64,000 bases of DNA from Winogradskyella vidalii (GCF_013403955.1 NZ_JABFDG010000001.1:1364001-1428000), one strand, 5' to 3'; shown: positions 9,037-18,638, counted from the first letter of the stretch. The notes: generated by a model from the sequence alone, not told the origin. A program made the numbers and translations.

Positions 9037-9123
9037 ATTATTCAGCAAATGAACCCATTCAATAATAATTTTTCCGCATTGCAATTAGTCCATAAAAATT
9101 AAGAAAAAAAATAAATTAAAATA

Positions 9124-10071
9124 ATGTCAAATACCATAATAGATACCAATTTCAATTTTCCAAACCAGAAAAGCGTTTACAAAGGAAAAGTACGAGAAGT
9201 CTATAATATTAATGATGAGCAATTAGTAATGGTTGCTACTGATCGCCTCAGTGCTTTTGATGTGGTGATGCCTAAAGGGATTCCTTATAAAGGGCAAATT
9301 TTAAATCAGATTGCCACTAAAATGATGAAGGAAACCGAAGACTTGGTACCTAATTGGTTGGTGGCTACACCAGACCCTAATGTGGCTGTAGGTCATTTAT
9401 GTGAGCCTTTTAAGGTAGAGATGGTTATCCGTGGCTATATGTCTGGCCATGCTGCTAGAGAATATAAAGCAGGCAAACGAACACTTTGTGGTGTTGCAAT
9501 GCCAGAAGGTATGAAGGAGAACGATAAGTTTCCTGAGCCTATTATAACCCCTGCGACTAAAGCAGAAATGGGAGATCATGATGAGGATATTTCTCGAGAG
9601 GATATTCTAAAAAAGGGCATTGTGTCTGAAGCAGATTATATAGTGCTTGAAGATTATACCAGAAAACTATTTCAAAGAGGTACAGAAATCGCAGCTAAAC
9701 GCGGATTGATTTTAGTAGATACCAAATATGAGTTTGGAAAAACAAAAGACGGTAAAATTGTATTGATTGACGAAATTCATACACCAGATTCATCACGGTA
9801 TTTTTATGCCGAAGGTTACCAAGAACGTCAAGATAAAGGGGAATCTCAAAAGCAATTATCTAAAGAATTTGTAAGGCAATGGTTAATTGCTAACGACTTT
9901 CAAGGTTTAGAAGGACAAACCGTTCCTTTTATGAGTGATGACTATATTGAAACTGTAAGTGAACGTTATATTGAACTCTATGAGAATATTACTGGCGATA
10001 CTTTTGTAAAGGCCGATGTTAGTGCTATTCAAAGCCGTATTGAAGCTAATGTTTTAGCATACTTAGACTAA
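9124..10071 (+). CDS. purC: Phosphoribosylaminoimidazole-succinocarboxamide synthase (SAICAR synthetase)
   Basis: 315 residues, the longer form of SAICAR synthetase. It joins aspartate to CAIR with ATP in purine synthesis, in the cytoplasm. Motifs: [10 protein letters not shown] near residue 20 (ATP-binding loop), [22 protein letters not shown] near 38, [18 protein letters not shown] near 99, [11 protein letters not shown] near 197, and [13 protein letters not shown] near 217, the family signature. It is monocistronic: phoH upstream is separated by a repeat element, and raiA follows after 128 bases. Confidence 0.96.
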   Translation: MSNTIIDTNFNFPNQKSVYKGKVREVYNINDEQLVMVATDRLSAFDVVMPKGIPYKGQILNQIATKMMKETEDLVPNWLVATPDPNVAVGHLCEPFKVEMVIRGYMSGHAAREYKAGKRTLCGVAMPEGMKENDKFPEPIITPATKAEMGDHDEDISREDILKKGIVSEADYIVLEDYTRKLFQRGTEIAAKRGLILVDTKYEFGKTKDGKIVLIDEIHTPDSSRYFYAEGYQERQDKGESQKQLSKEFVRQWLIANDFQGLEGQTVPFMSDDYIETVSERYIELYENITGDTFVKADVSAIQSRIEANVLAYLD

Positions 10072-10127
10072 TTTTGAGATCTGTTATTCTTCTAGTAAAA
10101 ATAAAATTTTAATTCAAATTTATGATA

Positions 10128-10151
10128 TAAGTCAGTCGCATCATTGACTTA
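10128..10151 (+). promoter_or_regulatory. Hairpin in the raiA leader region
   Basis: A 7-bp inverted repeat, TAAGTCA / TGACTTA with a 10-base loop, lies about 50 bases before the raiA start. It has no T tract, so it is not an obvious terminator. It could be a leader structure or a protein-binding site. The call rests only on the repeat. Confidence 0.3.
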
Positions 10152-10199
10152 AACTTGTACCTTAGTAAAAAGAATTAATCATATAAAAAAAGATAGAAT

Positions 10200-10499
10200 A
10201 TGACGGTAAATTTTCAATATGTAAACATAGATGTTAGTGAAACACTTTCAGCATTAACGGAAGAGAAATTAGAAAAATTAGCCAATAAATTCGAGTTTTT
10301 AATTTCAGCTCAAGTTTATTTCAAACAAGATGAAAAAGACCACGAAGCAGGTAAAATTTGTAATATAGAATTAAGCTTACCTGGTCCACGTATTTTTGCA
10401 ACTTCTAACGAGAAGAATTACGAAATGGCAATGACCGAAACCATAAATGATTTAACTCGACAATTAAAAAAACGAAAAGAAGTCTTTAAAACCCATTAA
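10200..10499 (+). CDS. raiA: Ribosome hibernation-promoting factor, HPF/RaiA family (short form)
   Basis: 99 residues, the short HPF type. It has the beta-alpha fold pattern of the family: MTVNFQYVNIDVSETL, then KLEKLANKFEFLISAQVYFK, then CNIELSLPGPRIFATS, then YEMAMTETINDLTRQLKKRK with a basic C-terminal helix. Such proteins bind the decoding region of the 30S subunit and silence ribosomes in stationary phase. The long-form dimerisation domain is absent. Confidence 0.92.
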   Translation: MTVNFQYVNIDVSETLSALTEEKLEKLANKFEFLISAQVYFKQDEKDHEAGKICNIELSLPGPRIFATSNEKNYEMAMTETINDLTRQLKKRKEVFKTH

Positions 10500-10508
10500 A
10501 AAGTTTTC

Positions 10509-10617
10509 AGTCGCAGTCACTGTTTTCAGAGTCATAAATTTAGTGAGAATAATTATTTATAGAATTAATGCTATGAGTTCTCACAAAAAAAATGGTAATG
10601 AGCATGTGACTGCGACT
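10509..10617. terminator. Nested inverted repeats between raiA and rlmH
   Basis: An outer perfect 12-bp inverted repeat (AGTCGCAGTCAC at 10509-10520, GTGACTGCGACT at 10606-10617) encloses an inner 7-bp pair (GTGAGAA at 10543-10549, TTCTCAC at 10578-10584). A run of eight T follows the outer arm on the plus strand. It lies between convergent genes and probably ends raiA transcription. The long loop is unusual for a simple terminator. Confidence 0.6.
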
Positions 10618-10668
10618 TTTTTTTAAATAAAAAAGTAAGCACTGCGATTAAATACTGCAACTGTAAAC

Positions 10669-11142
10669 TTATCTATGGTGATAAGGTTCATTTCTAAGGA
10701 TGGTAAAGCCTCGGTATAATTGCTCTATAAAAAACAAACGTACCATTTGGTGTGAGAAGGTCATTTTTGAAAGGCCTAATTTGCCATTTGCTCTCTGGTA
10801 AACGGCATCTGAAAATCCGTAAGGGCCACCAATGACAAAGATTAAGGTTTTTATACCCGAATTCATATGTTTTTGCAAATAACCCGAAAAGGCTACGGAA
10901 TCTAATTGTTTGCCATTTTCATCCAAAAGAATTAAAACATCAGCAGGCGTTGTTTTTGCTAAAATTAATTCGCCTTCTTTGTCTTTTTGTTGGGCTTCAG
11001 ATAAATTCTTAACTTTTTTTAAGTCGGGAATCATTTCAAATTCAAACTTGATATAGAAACCAAGTCGTTTGCTATAATCGGTAATTAAAGCTTGAAGATT
11101 TTTATTGTCAGTTTTGCCTATGGCGATTAGTTTTATATTCAT
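10669..11142 (-). CDS. rlmH: 23S rRNA (pseudouridine-1915-N3)-methyltransferase
   Basis: 157 residues, the family length. This small SPOUT methyltransferase modifies pseudouridine 1915 in helix 69 of 23S rRNA. Motifs: MNIKLIAIGKT at the N-terminus, LLDENGKQLDSVAF near 91, LIFVIGGPYGFS near 119 (knot and SAM site), and the C-terminal MVRLFFIEQLYRGFTILRNE followed by PYHH(R/K), which is almost invariant. It is transcribed convergently with raiA and divergently from nadC. Confidence 0.97.
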   Translation of the reverse strand: MNIKLIAIGKTDNKNLQALITDYSKRLGFYIKFEFEMIPDLKKVKNLSEAQQKDKEGELILAKTTPADVLILLDENGKQLDSVAFSGYLQKHMNSGIKTLIFVIGGPYGFSDAVYQRANGKLGLSKMTFSHQMVRLFFIEQLYRGFTILRNEPYHHR

Positions 11143-11253
11143 GATTCAAATTTACGATTTACAAGTTATGATTTTAGATTTTTTTCTGATTCATAATTCT
11201 AAAATCGGATATCGTTAATCAATTTCCTATTTTTACAGCAAATAAGTATTTCA

Positions 11254-12111
11254 ATGATTTCAAAAGCTCAATTCGATAAAGAAATAGAATTAATTATCTC
11301 TAACGCTATCCGCGAAGATGTTGGTGATGGTGACCATAGCTCTTTAGCTTGTATTCCTGCTTTAGCACAAGGTAAAGCCAAGCTATTAGTAAAAGATAAC
11401 GGGACTATTGCTGGTGTTGATTTTGCAAAGCAAGTCTTTGCTTATGTTGATGACAACATGACTATTGAAACGCTTATTGAAGATGGTCAAAAAGTAAAAA
11501 AAGGCGATATTGCATTTTACGTAGAAGGCGCATCACAATCCATTTTAAAAGCCGAACGTTTAGTGCTTAATGCTATGCAGCGTATGAGTGCAATTGCAAC
11601 AAAAACCAGACAATTTGTAGATTTATTAGAAGGTACAGGAACTAAAATTTTAGATACACGTAAAACAACACCAGGCATAAGAGCGCTAGAAAAATGGGCT
11701 GTAAAAATAGGAGGCGGTGAAAACCATAGATTTGCCTTATATGATATGATTATGTTAAAAGATAATCATATTGATTTTGCAGGAGGTGTGGCCAAAGCAA
11801 TCAATCAAACCAAACAATATTTAAAGGCTACTAACAGAGATTTAAAAATTATAGTTGAAGCTAGAAATCTAGAAGAAATTAAAGAAATTTTAGATTGTGG
11901 TGGCGTTTATAGAATTCTTATCGATAATTTTAATTATGACGATACGCGAAAAGCTGTAAAACTGATTGGAGACCAGTGTTTGACGGAGTCTTCTGGCGGA
12001 ATTAATGAGCATACACTTAGAAAATATGCCGAATGTGGTGTTGATTATATTTCTTCTGGAGCCTTAACACATTCGGTTTATAATATGGATTTAAGCTTAA
12101 AAGCGGTTTAA
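11254..12111 (+). CDS. nadC: Nicotinate-nucleotide pyrophosphorylase (carboxylating)
   Basis: 285 residues. It converts quinolinate and PRPP to nicotinate mononucleotide in de novo NAD synthesis. Motifs: REDVGDGDHSS near 21, AERLVLNAMQRMSAIAT near 101, LDTRKTTPGIRALEKWAVKIGGGENHR near 130-155 in shorter conserved pieces (TRKTTPG, GGGxNHR), IMLKDNHID near 166, and YISSGALTHS near the end. Length and motif order are normal. It lies 69 bases before the YihY-family gene on the same strand. Confidence 0.96.
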   Translation: MISKAQFDKEIELIISNAIREDVGDGDHSSLACIPALAQGKAKLLVKDNGTIAGVDFAKQVFAYVDDNMTIETLIEDGQKVKKGDIAFYVEGASQSILKAERLVLNAMQRMSAIATKTRQFVDLLEGTGTKILDTRKTTPGIRALEKWAVKIGGGENHRFALYDMIMLKDNHIDFAGGVAKAINQTKQYLKATNRDLKIIVEARNLEEIKEILDCGGVYRILIDNFNYDDTRKAVKLIGDQCLTESSGGINEHTLRKYAECGVDYISSGALTHSVYNMDLSLKAV

Positions 12112-12179
12112 GGTATCGTTTAAAAATTCATTTTATAAATTAATAGAAAAGCAAAAGGTCAAGTGCCAAAAGCTATATA

Positions 12180-13142
12180 ATGACAAAACATATAGAAGAT
12201 AAAGTTGAGAAAATTCCGGTACTAAACGTTATTATGCGTTTTTTAAAAAAAATTAAACTGCCAGGATTTGAAGGATTATCCATGTACGATTTGCTAGAGC
12301 TTTACGGTATGGGCGTTCTTAAGGGCGCATTAACCACTAGAGCTAGTGCCATTGCATTTAGTTTTTTTACGGCTATTTTCCCGTTTTTATTATTTGTAAT
12401 TATCATTATTCCACATATCCCGATTGAAAATTTTGATGTGGCTTTTTCCAATTTTTTAGAGTCTTTTTTACCACCTCAAACGTCTGAATTTTTTTTCGAT
12501 AGTATTTTTAAGGATATCAGTCAGAGTGCCAGTGGCGGCTTAATTTCTACAGTGCTTTTATTGTCTGTTTTTTTAATGGCTAATGGTGTTAATGCTGTTT
12601 TTTCGGGATTTGAAACCTCTTATCATAAGCAATTATATCGCAATGTTTTTAAACAATATGGCGTAGCACTTGGTGTGGCGCTTATTTTAGCATTTTTAAC
12701 CTTATTAACCGTAGCTGTTTTTGGTTATTTTCAAATCTATATTCTAAGACCTTTGTATACCAGTTTTACAGGTGACATACAGTTTGCAGAAGCAGAGTCC
12801 GTTTCAGGTTGGATTTTTGTTGTTAAATACCTCTTTTTTGTACTTATGGTTTATATTGCAACCGCCACTTTATATTATTTTGGAACCAAAGAAGGGAAGA
12901 AATCAAAATTCTTTTCTGTAGGCGCTTTGTTAACCACATTGCTGATTATAACAACATCATATTTATTTGGAATCTATATAGAGAATTTTTCTAAGTATAA
13001 TGAGATTTATGGATCTATTGGGGCATTATTAATTTTGTTACTGTATCTGTGGTTAAACTCTAATATTTTACTTTTAGGCTATGAATTAAACGCATCACTT
13101 CAGTTTTTAAGAAAATATCCAGGAGCTAAACAAGAACGTTAA
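12180..13142 (+). CDS. YihY/BrkB family inner-membrane protein
   Basis: 320 residues with about six hydrophobic helices. It has the family's early motif TTRASAIAFSFFTAIFPFLL near 61-80 and the C-terminal YGSIGALLILLLYLWLNSNI followed by LLGYELNA, both diagnostic for the YihY/virulence factor BrkB family (formerly misnamed RNase BN). The function is not established. It may share a transcript with nadC. Confidence 0.9.
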   Translation: MTKHIEDKVEKIPVLNVIMRFLKKIKLPGFEGLSMYDLLELYGMGVLKGALTTRASAIAFSFFTAIFPFLLFVIIIIPHIPIENFDVAFSNFLESFLPPQTSEFFFDSIFKDISQSASGGLISTVLLLSVFLMANGVNAVFSGFETSYHKQLYRNVFKQYGVALGVALILAFLTLLTVAVFGYFQIYILRPLYTSFTGDIQFAEAESVSGWIFVVKYLFFVLMVYIATATLYYFGTKEGKKSKFFSVGALLTTLLIITTSYLFGIYIENFSKYNEIYGSIGALLILLLYLWLNSNILLLGYELNASLQFLRKYPGAKQER

Positions 13143-13330
13143 CAGGTGTCATTTTTAGAGCATTAAGAATTCGTTTTTTAAATTATTACCATCACTTTTT
13201 TAAAATATAAGTATTTTTTAGTGTTATTATTTGTGTTTTTATTAATTTAAACCCAAATAAAGAAATATTAAATAGAGACTTGGTAAAGTGCTTAATGATC
13301 TATAAATATGGTTTTGTTGATTAAACCAAT

Positions 13331-13338
13331 TACATTTG
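13331..13338 (+). promoter_or_regulatory. Possible -7 element for the DUF2147-priA pair
   Basis: TACATTTG fits TAnnTTTG and lies 58 bases before the DUF2147 start. The TTG triplets upstream are only 11-14 bases away instead of about 20, so the -33 part is poor. Confidence 0.3.
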
Positions 13339-13395
13339 AAATATTATATAAGGTTATACTGTTATTAATTGTATTAACCTCAGAAATGCTAAATT

Positions 13396-13821
13396 ATGAC
13401 TAAGAACACGATAATTTTTTTACTACTTTGTTTTGTAACCTCTGCTGTAACAGCTCAATCGATAACAGGTAAATGGAAAACCATAGATGATAATACAGGA
13501 GAAGCTAAATCTATTGTAGAAATCTATGAGAAAAAAGGTAAAATCTACGGACGTATTATTTCTATAGTTAATCCAGAAGCTAGAGATAATAAATGTGTTG
13601 ACTGTAGTGGTAAACATAAGGATCAGCCTATCATGGGCTTGGTATTTATAGAAGGACTCACTAAGAATGAAGATGTTTATGATGGTGGCACAATCTTGAA
13701 TCCTGAAAATGGAAAAACATACAAATGCCGACTTAAATTTGAAGATGATCCAGATACACTTCAAGTTAGAGGTTATTTGGCATTTTTCTACCGAACGCAA
13801 TATTGGAAGCGTGTCAAATAA
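13396..13821 (+). CDS. DUF2147 family exported protein
   Basis: 141 residues. A signal peptide (MTKNTIIFLLLCFVTSAVTA, cleavage near QS) precedes a small beta-rich domain with ITGKWKTIDDNTGEAKSIVE, YGRIISIVNPE and YLAFFYRTQYWKRVK, the pattern of DUF2147 (lipocalin-like, typically ending in a W-R motif). Two cysteines (CVDC) sit mid-protein. It is probably periplasmic, with unknown function. The stop codon TAA shares its last base with the ATG of priA, so translation is coupled. Confidence 0.85.
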   Translation: MTKNTIIFLLLCFVTSAVTAQSITGKWKTIDDNTGEAKSIVEIYEKKGKIYGRIISIVNPEARDNKCVDCSGKHKDQPIMGLVFIEGLTKNEDVYDGGTILNPENGKTYKCRLKFEDDPDTLQVRGYLAFFYRTQYWKRVK

Positions 13822-16274
13822 TGCTATATTTTATTGATGTCATATTACCTATTCCGCTTCAAAAAGCGTTTACATATCATATTACGGAAGCTGAATCTAA
13901 ATTTTTGGCTCCTGGAATGCGTGTTGCTGTGCCCTTCGGAAAAAGTAAAATTTATACGGCTTTAGTCTATACCATTCATCAAAATCCACCTACGGCATAC
14001 GATGCTAAAACCATTCATCAAATATTAGATGATACTCCTGTAATTACAGCACAACAACTAAAACATTGGAAGTGGATTGCTGATTATTACATGTGTAGTA
14101 TTGGAGAGGTAATGCGTGCAGCAATGCCAAATGCTTTTTTGCTAGAAAGTGAAACCATTATTTCTAAAAATGAAAAAGCTAACATTAATGAATCTGAATT
14201 AAAGGACGAAGAATACTTAATTTATGAAGCTTTACAGCAGCAGTCCTCATTAAAAATAAATGACGTCGTTTCCATTTTAGATAAAAAACGAGTGCTACCT
14301 ATTATTAATAGTTTAGTTAAAAAAGGTGTTTTAAATCTACAGGAAGAAATTTACGAGAAATACACGCCTAAATTAGTGCGTTATGTAAAGCTGCATCAAA
14401 ATCATAAATCTCAAGAAAAACTCCAAGAATTATTAGAAGAGCTGAGTCGTGCACCAAAGCAACGCGAAGTGGTGTTAACGCTATTTACTTTGGAAGCTTC
14501 CTTGCAGCAACCCATTAAAGTTTCAGAATTAGCGGAGCGTAGTGGGGCATCTTCAAGTATCATTAAAACTTTAATTGATAAAGATATTTTAGAAGAGTAT
14601 CATATTCAAACCGACCGCATACAATTTGATGGTGAAGCTGATGCTAATGCGAAGCATTTAAGTGAAGCACAGCAAAACGCTTATAATGAATTGGAAGCTG
14701 TGTTTAAAGAAAAATCAGTAGCTTTATTACACGGCGTCACATCTTCTGGTAAAACAGAAATCTATGTGCAGCTGATACAAAAACAACTGGAGTTAGGGAA
14801 ACAAGTTTTGTATTTGTTACCCGAAATTGCTCTAACAACACAGTTGGTAAACCGACTTCAAGATTATTTTGGAGAAAAAGTAGCTGTTTTCCATTCTAGA
14901 TATTCAGGAAATGAAAGGGTAGAGGTCTGGCAGAATATGTTGACTAATTCCGAAAAAGCTCAAGTTATTATTGGTGCGCGTTCGTCTTTATTATTACCGT
15001 TTTATAATTTGGGATTGATAATAGTAGATGAGGAGCATGAAGCATCTTTTAAACAATTTGATCCTGCGCCACGTTACCATGCTAGAGATGCAGCGATTGT
15101 TTTAGCGAATTTATTTAAAGCTAAAACACTCTTAGGTTCTGCAACACCAAGTTTAGAAAGTTACTTTAATGCGAGCCAAGGAAAATACGGTTTAGTAGAA
15201 TTAAATACACGTTATAATAATGTGCTAATGCCCGATATTGAATTGGTAGATTTAGCAGATAAGTACAAGCGTAAACGTATGAAAGGTCATTTTAGCGACC
15301 GAATGATTGAAGAAATGACGGAAACTTTAGATGAAGGTTTTCAAATTATATTGTTTCAAAATAGAAGGGGATTTTCGCCTATTATAGAATGTACTACTTG
15401 CGGAACCTCACCGCAATGTCCTAATTGCGATGTGAGTTTAACGTATCACCAATATCGTGATCAATTGCGTTGTCATTATTGTGGGTATAATTCGGCGATG
15501 CTAAAAACTTGCCAGGGCTGTGGTAATTCAACTTTGGATACCAAAGGGTTTGGGACTGAGCAGATAGAAGCTGAGGTTAAAGTGTTATTTCCTGAAAAGA
15601 AAGTGGCACGTATGGACTTAGATACCACAAGAGGTAAATACGGTTTTGAAAAAATAATAACGAGTTTTGAGCAGCGCGAGATTGATATATTAGTCGGAAC
15701 ACAAATGCTAACCAAAGGACTCGATTTTAGATATGTAAAATTAGTCGGTATCATGAATGCTGATAATTTGCTGAATTTCCCAGATTTTAGAGCGCATGAA
15801 CGCAGTTACCAATTAATGGCTCAGGTTTCTGGTAGAGCAGGACGAACCGATTTACGTGGAAAAGTACTAATTCAAACCTATAATCCGCATCATAATATTT
15901 TGCAACAGGTTTCTACAAATGCTTATAAAGAAATGTTCGCAGAGCAAATGAATGAGCGTTACAATTATAAGTATCCTCCCATTTATAGATTGATAAAAAT
16001 AACCTTTAAACATAAAGATTATAATCGCGTGAATATGGCAGCAGAATGGTATGCCAAATCTTTAAAGCAATTGTTTAAACATAATGTTTTGGGCCCTGAA
16101 TTTCCACCAGTATCCAGAATACGGAATTTATATCATAAAAATGTTTTGGTGAAAATACCACCAAAACAATCTTTAGCAAAAACTAAAGAGGCCATTATAA
16201 AGATTGATAATAGTTTTAATGCTGTAAAAGATTTCAGACCAGTGCGCGTGGTTATCAATGTCGATAATTATTAG
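13821..16274 (+). CDS. priA: Primosomal protein N' (replication restart helicase PriA)
   Basis: 817 residues from the ATG at 13821, which overlaps the previous stop by one base and begins MLYFIDVILPIPLQKAFTYH, the usual N-terminus. The in-frame ATG at 13803 lies inside DUF2147 and is not preferred. Walker A LLHGVTSSGKTEIY lies near 305 and DEEHEASFKQ near 400. Zinc-binding cysteines follow in order (CTTCG, CPNC, CHYC, CQGCG) around 530-575, and motif VI-type QVSGRAGR near 670. PriA reloads the replisome at stalled forks. Confidence 0.96.
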   Translation: MLYFIDVILPIPLQKAFTYHITEAESKFLAPGMRVAVPFGKSKIYTALVYTIHQNPPTAYDAKTIHQILDDTPVITAQQLKHWKWIADYYMCSIGEVMRAAMPNAFLLESETIISKNEKANINESELKDEEYLIYEALQQQSSLKINDVVSILDKKRVLPIINSLVKKGVLNLQEEIYEKYTPKLVRYVKLHQNHKSQEKLQELLEELSRAPKQREVVLTLFTLEASLQQPIKVSELAERSGASSSIIKTLIDKDILEEYHIQTDRIQFDGEADANAKHLSEAQQNAYNELEAVFKEKSVALLHGVTSSGKTEIYVQLIQKQLELGKQVLYLLPEIALTTQLVNRLQDYFGEKVAVFHSRYSGNERVEVWQNMLTNSEKAQVIIGARSSLLLPFYNLGLIIVDEEHEASFKQFDPAPRYHARDAAIVLANLFKAKTLLGSATPSLESYFNASQGKYGLVELNTRYNNVLMPDIELVDLADKYKRKRMKGHFSDRMIEEMTETLDEGFQIILFQNRRGFSPIIECTTCGTSPQCPNCDVSLTYHQYRDQLRCHYCGYNSAMLKTCQGCGNSTLDTKGFGTEQIEAEVKVLFPEKKVARMDLDTTRGKYGFEKIITSFEQREIDILVGTQMLTKGLDFRYVKLVGIMNADNLLNFPDFRAHERSYQLMAQVSGRAGRTDLRGKVLIQTYNPHHNILQQVSTNAYKEMFAEQMNERYNYKYPPIYRLIKITFKHKDYNRVNMAAEWYAKSLKQLFKHNVLGPEFPPVSRIRNLYHKNVLVKIPPKQSLAKTKEAIIKIDNSFNAVKDFRPVRVVINVDNY

Positions 16275-16369
16275 TAATACTAATTTCGCTGAAGAGCGGA
16301 ATTTTAAAAGAATATTACAGGCTTGTTAGTTTACATTTTGAGTAAATAAACCGCCCTTGTGTTATAGGT

Positions 16370-16386
16370 TTCGACTACGCTCAACC
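16370..16386. repeat. Dispersed repeat fragment (TTCGACTACGCTCAACC)
   Basis: Second copy of the CGACTnCGCTC core also seen near 3671. It sits in the short gap between priA and the terminator that follows. Confidence 0.45.
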
Positions 16387-16397
16387 AAACATAAACT

Positions 16398-16430
16398 AAA
16401 AAATCCTGAGCAAATTGCTCAGGATTTTTT
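16398..16430. terminator. Bidirectional terminator between priA and LytTR gene
   Basis: The stem AAATCCTGAGC / GCTCAGGATTT has a loop of about 5 bases and is flanked by A and T tracts. The genes on either side converge here. Confidence 0.85.
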
Positions 16431-16471
16431 AAACTTATAATGTAATGCTTTAATAATATAGATGTAGACTA

Positions 16472-17167
16472 CTACATATTATTTAAAGCATCTACTAATT
16501 GGGTCTTTTTATTTCGGCTCAATGGAATTTCGTAAGCACCAACTTCAACATTTTTACTGTTAAATCGGTCAATTTTATCGAGGTTCACAATGTAGGATTT
16601 GTGGATTCTTAAAAATTTACCTTCTGGCAACTCTTGTTCAAAAGCCTTCATTGTAGATAATACAACTAAGCTATTTTCTTCTGTGACTACTTTTACGTAA
16701 TCGCCAAGGGCTTCAATCCATTTAATGTCCTTAATATAAACTTTACGTTTTTTAAGATTACTTTTTACAAAGATATGTTCACCGTCTGTTTCGTTAAAGT
16801 CGAGTTTTAATTTATGTTGCTCAATAGCTTTTTCAACGGCAACATTAAAACGTTCTTTGGTGATAGGTTTTTGGAGGTAATCAGTGGCATCGTAATTAAA
16901 TGCTTTAAAAGCATATTCCGTTTTACCGGTAACAAAAATAATTTGGGGTTTGTTGTTGAGTACATCAAGTAGTTCAAAACCGTTTAATACCGGCATCTCT
17001 ATATCTAAGAAGATAAGATCTACTTTATGGGTATTAAGACCGTTTTTTGTTTCTAACGCACTACTGTACTCTGCAATAAGATTAAGTGAGGAATGATTCT
17101 CAATTAACTTTACAATAGAGAGACGCTGAATCGCAGAATCATCAACAACTACACAGTTTAAAGTCAT
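16472..17167 (-). CDS. LytTR family two-component response regulator
   Basis: 231 residues. The N-terminal receiver domain has VVVDDSAIQRLSI, the phosphoacceptor in LIFLDIEMPVLNG (near residue 55), FVTGKTEYAFKAF and the lysine in YLQKPI. The C-terminal LytTR DNA-binding domain (about 130-230) has IKWIEALGDYVKVVT and FLRIHKSYIVNLDKI. No kinase gene is adjacent. It is divergent from the ribosomal protein operon. Confidence 0.93.
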   Translation of the reverse strand: MTLNCVVVDDSAIQRLSIVKLIENHSSLNLIAEYSSALETKNGLNTHKVDLIFLDIEMPVLNGFELLDVLNNKPQIIFVTGKTEYAFKAFNYDATDYLQKPITKERFNVAVEKAIEQHKLKLDFNETDGEHIFVKSNLKKRKVYIKDIKWIEALGDYVKVVTEENSLVVLSTMKAFEQELPEGKFLRIHKSYIVNLDKIDRFNSKNVEVGAYEIPLSRNKKTQLVDALNNM

Positions 17168-17304
17168 AACATTATTAATTTTAGGTTAAGATATCGACAA
17201 TAGTACGATAAATTCGGTTAAAAAACAAATATTACCGACAAACCGTAGAATTTTATATCAGTTTTTTATTAATAAGTGATTGTGAATATTACTTTTAAAA
17301 AACA

Positions 17305-17335
17305 TTGTCAAATATAGAATAAATGTGTATTTTTG
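17305..17335 (+). promoter_or_regulatory. Promoter of the rpsF operon
   Basis: TTG (17305-17307), 20 bases, then TATTTTTG (17328-17335). This is an almost ideal Bacteroidota sigma-ABfr promoter (TTG-N19-21-TAnnTTTG), 34 bases upstream of the rpsF ATG, as expected for a strong ribosomal protein operon. Confidence 0.8.
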
Positions 17336-17369
17336 CACCCGTTTTTAACAATAAACAAAATTATTTATT

Positions 17370-17720
17370 ATGAATCATTATGAAACTGTTTTCATCTTAA
17401 ATCCCGTTTTATCTGAAGACCAGGTAAAGGAGACAGTAAAGAAATATGAGGATTTCCTCGTTTCTAAAGGAGCTAAGATGGTATCAAAAGAAGATTGGGG
17501 ACTAAAAAAATTAGCCTACCCAATCCAAAACAAAAAAAGTGGTTTTTACCATTTATTTGAGTACACTGTAGCTGGAGAAGTTATTGAGCCTTTAGAGGTA
17601 GAATTTAGACGTGATGAGCGTTTTATGCGTTACTTAACTGTGAAATTAGACAAACATGCGATTTCATGGGCTGAGAGAAGAAGAGAAAAATTGAAAGTTA
17701 AAGCAAAAGCAAAAGCGTAA
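17370..17720 (+). CDS. rpsF: 30S ribosomal protein S6
   Basis: 116 residues. It begins [20 protein letters not shown] and has [19 protein letters not shown] and [19 protein letters not shown], all standard for S6, with a basic alanine- and lysine-rich tail. It binds 16S rRNA together with S18. First gene of the rpsF-rpsR-rplI operon, 2 bases before rpsR. Confidence 0.97.
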   Translation: MNHYETVFILNPVLSEDQVKETVKKYEDFLVSKGAKMVSKEDWGLKKLAYPIQNKKSGFYHLFEYTVAGEVIEPLEVEFRRDERFMRYLTVKLDKHAISWAERRREKLKVKAKAKA

Positions 17721-17722
17721 TT

Positions 17723-18019
17723 ATGTCATCAATAGAACAACAAGCAAAAGGAAAAAAAGACGGCGAAATTAGATATTTAACACCGTTAAATATTGAGACG
17801 TCTAAGACTAAAAAATATTGTCGTTTTCAAAAATCTGGAATCAAGTATGTAGACTATAAAGATGCAGACTGGTTATTAGGTTTTGTAAACGAACAAGGTA
17901 AATTATTACCAAGACGTTTAACAGGAACGTCTTTAAAGTATCAAAGAAAAGTATCTGTGGCCGTAAAAAGAGCTAGACATTTAGCCTTAATGCCATACGT
18001 TGCTGATTTATTAAAATAA
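17723..18019 (+). CDS. rpsR: 30S ribosomal protein S18
   Basis: 98 residues, longer than the E. coli protein because of an N-terminal extension ([19 protein letters not shown]) common in Bacteroidota. The core [20 protein letters not shown], then [20 protein letters not shown] and [13 protein letters not shown], is diagnostic. No ssb or priB lies between rpsF and rpsR. Confidence 0.97.
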   Translation: MSSIEQQAKGKKDGEIRYLTPLNIETSKTKKYCRFQKSGIKYVDYKDADWLLGFVNEQGKLLPRRLTGTSLKYQRKVSVAVKRARHLALMPYVADLLK

Positions 18020-18033
18020 AATATCATAACACA

Positions 18034-18495
18034 ATGGAACTTATATTAAAACAAGACGTTGATAATTTAGGATTTAAAGACGATATTGTATCTGTTAAGA
18101 ACGGTTATGGTAGAAACTTTTTAATTCCTCAAGGACAAGCTGTAATGGCAACTTCTTCTGCTAAAAAAGTATTAGAAGAAACTTTAAAGCAAAGAGCTTT
18201 TAAAGAAAAATCGATTATTGCTGAAGCAGAAAAATCTGCTGAAGGTTTAAGAGGTTTAGAAATTAAAATAACAGCTAAAGCTGGAACAGGTGCTACTGCT
18301 GGAGATAAATTATTTGGTTCTATTACCAATATGGATTTAGCTGCTGCACTTAAAAACGCTGGTCACGAAGTTGATAAGAAATTTATCGCTATTACTGGTG
18401 GTAACATTAAGCGTTTAGGTCAGTACGAAGCTGCAATTAGATTACACCGATCAGTAACAGTAGATTTAACATTTGATGTTGTCGCTGAAGCTTAA
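18034..18495 (+). CDS. rplI: 50S ribosomal protein L9
   Basis: 153 residues. The N-terminal domain MELILKQDVDNLGFKDDIVS, then VKNGYGRNFLIPQGQAV, is the L9 signature. A long connecting helix and the C-terminal domain (GDKLFGSITNMDLAAAL) follow. Last gene of the operon, followed by a terminator. Confidence 0.97.
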   Translation: MELILKQDVDNLGFKDDIVSVKNGYGRNFLIPQGQAVMATSSAKKVLEETLKQRAFKEKSIIAEAEKSAEGLRGLEIKITAKAGTGATAGDKLFGSITNMDLAAALKNAGHEVDKKFIAITGGNIKRLGQYEAAIRLHRSVTVDLTFDVVAEA

Positions 18496-18516
18496 TCGCA
18501 ATTAAAATAATTATTT

Positions 18517-18549
18517 AAAGCCGTTTAGTTTTCTAAGCGGCTTTTTTTA
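18517..18549 (+). terminator. Terminator of the rpsF-rpsR-rplI operon
   Basis: The stem AAAGCCGTTTAG / CTAAGCGGCTTT (one G-T pair) has loop TTTT and is followed by a T run, 21 bases after the rplI stop. Confidence 0.85.
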
Positions 18550-18638
18550 ATGAAACTTATGTCGTGTTTTTTATAAATCTAGTAATCCTAAAAATCGTCG
18601 AGATTATTATATAACAGATCTTTAAATAGGGTTTTATT

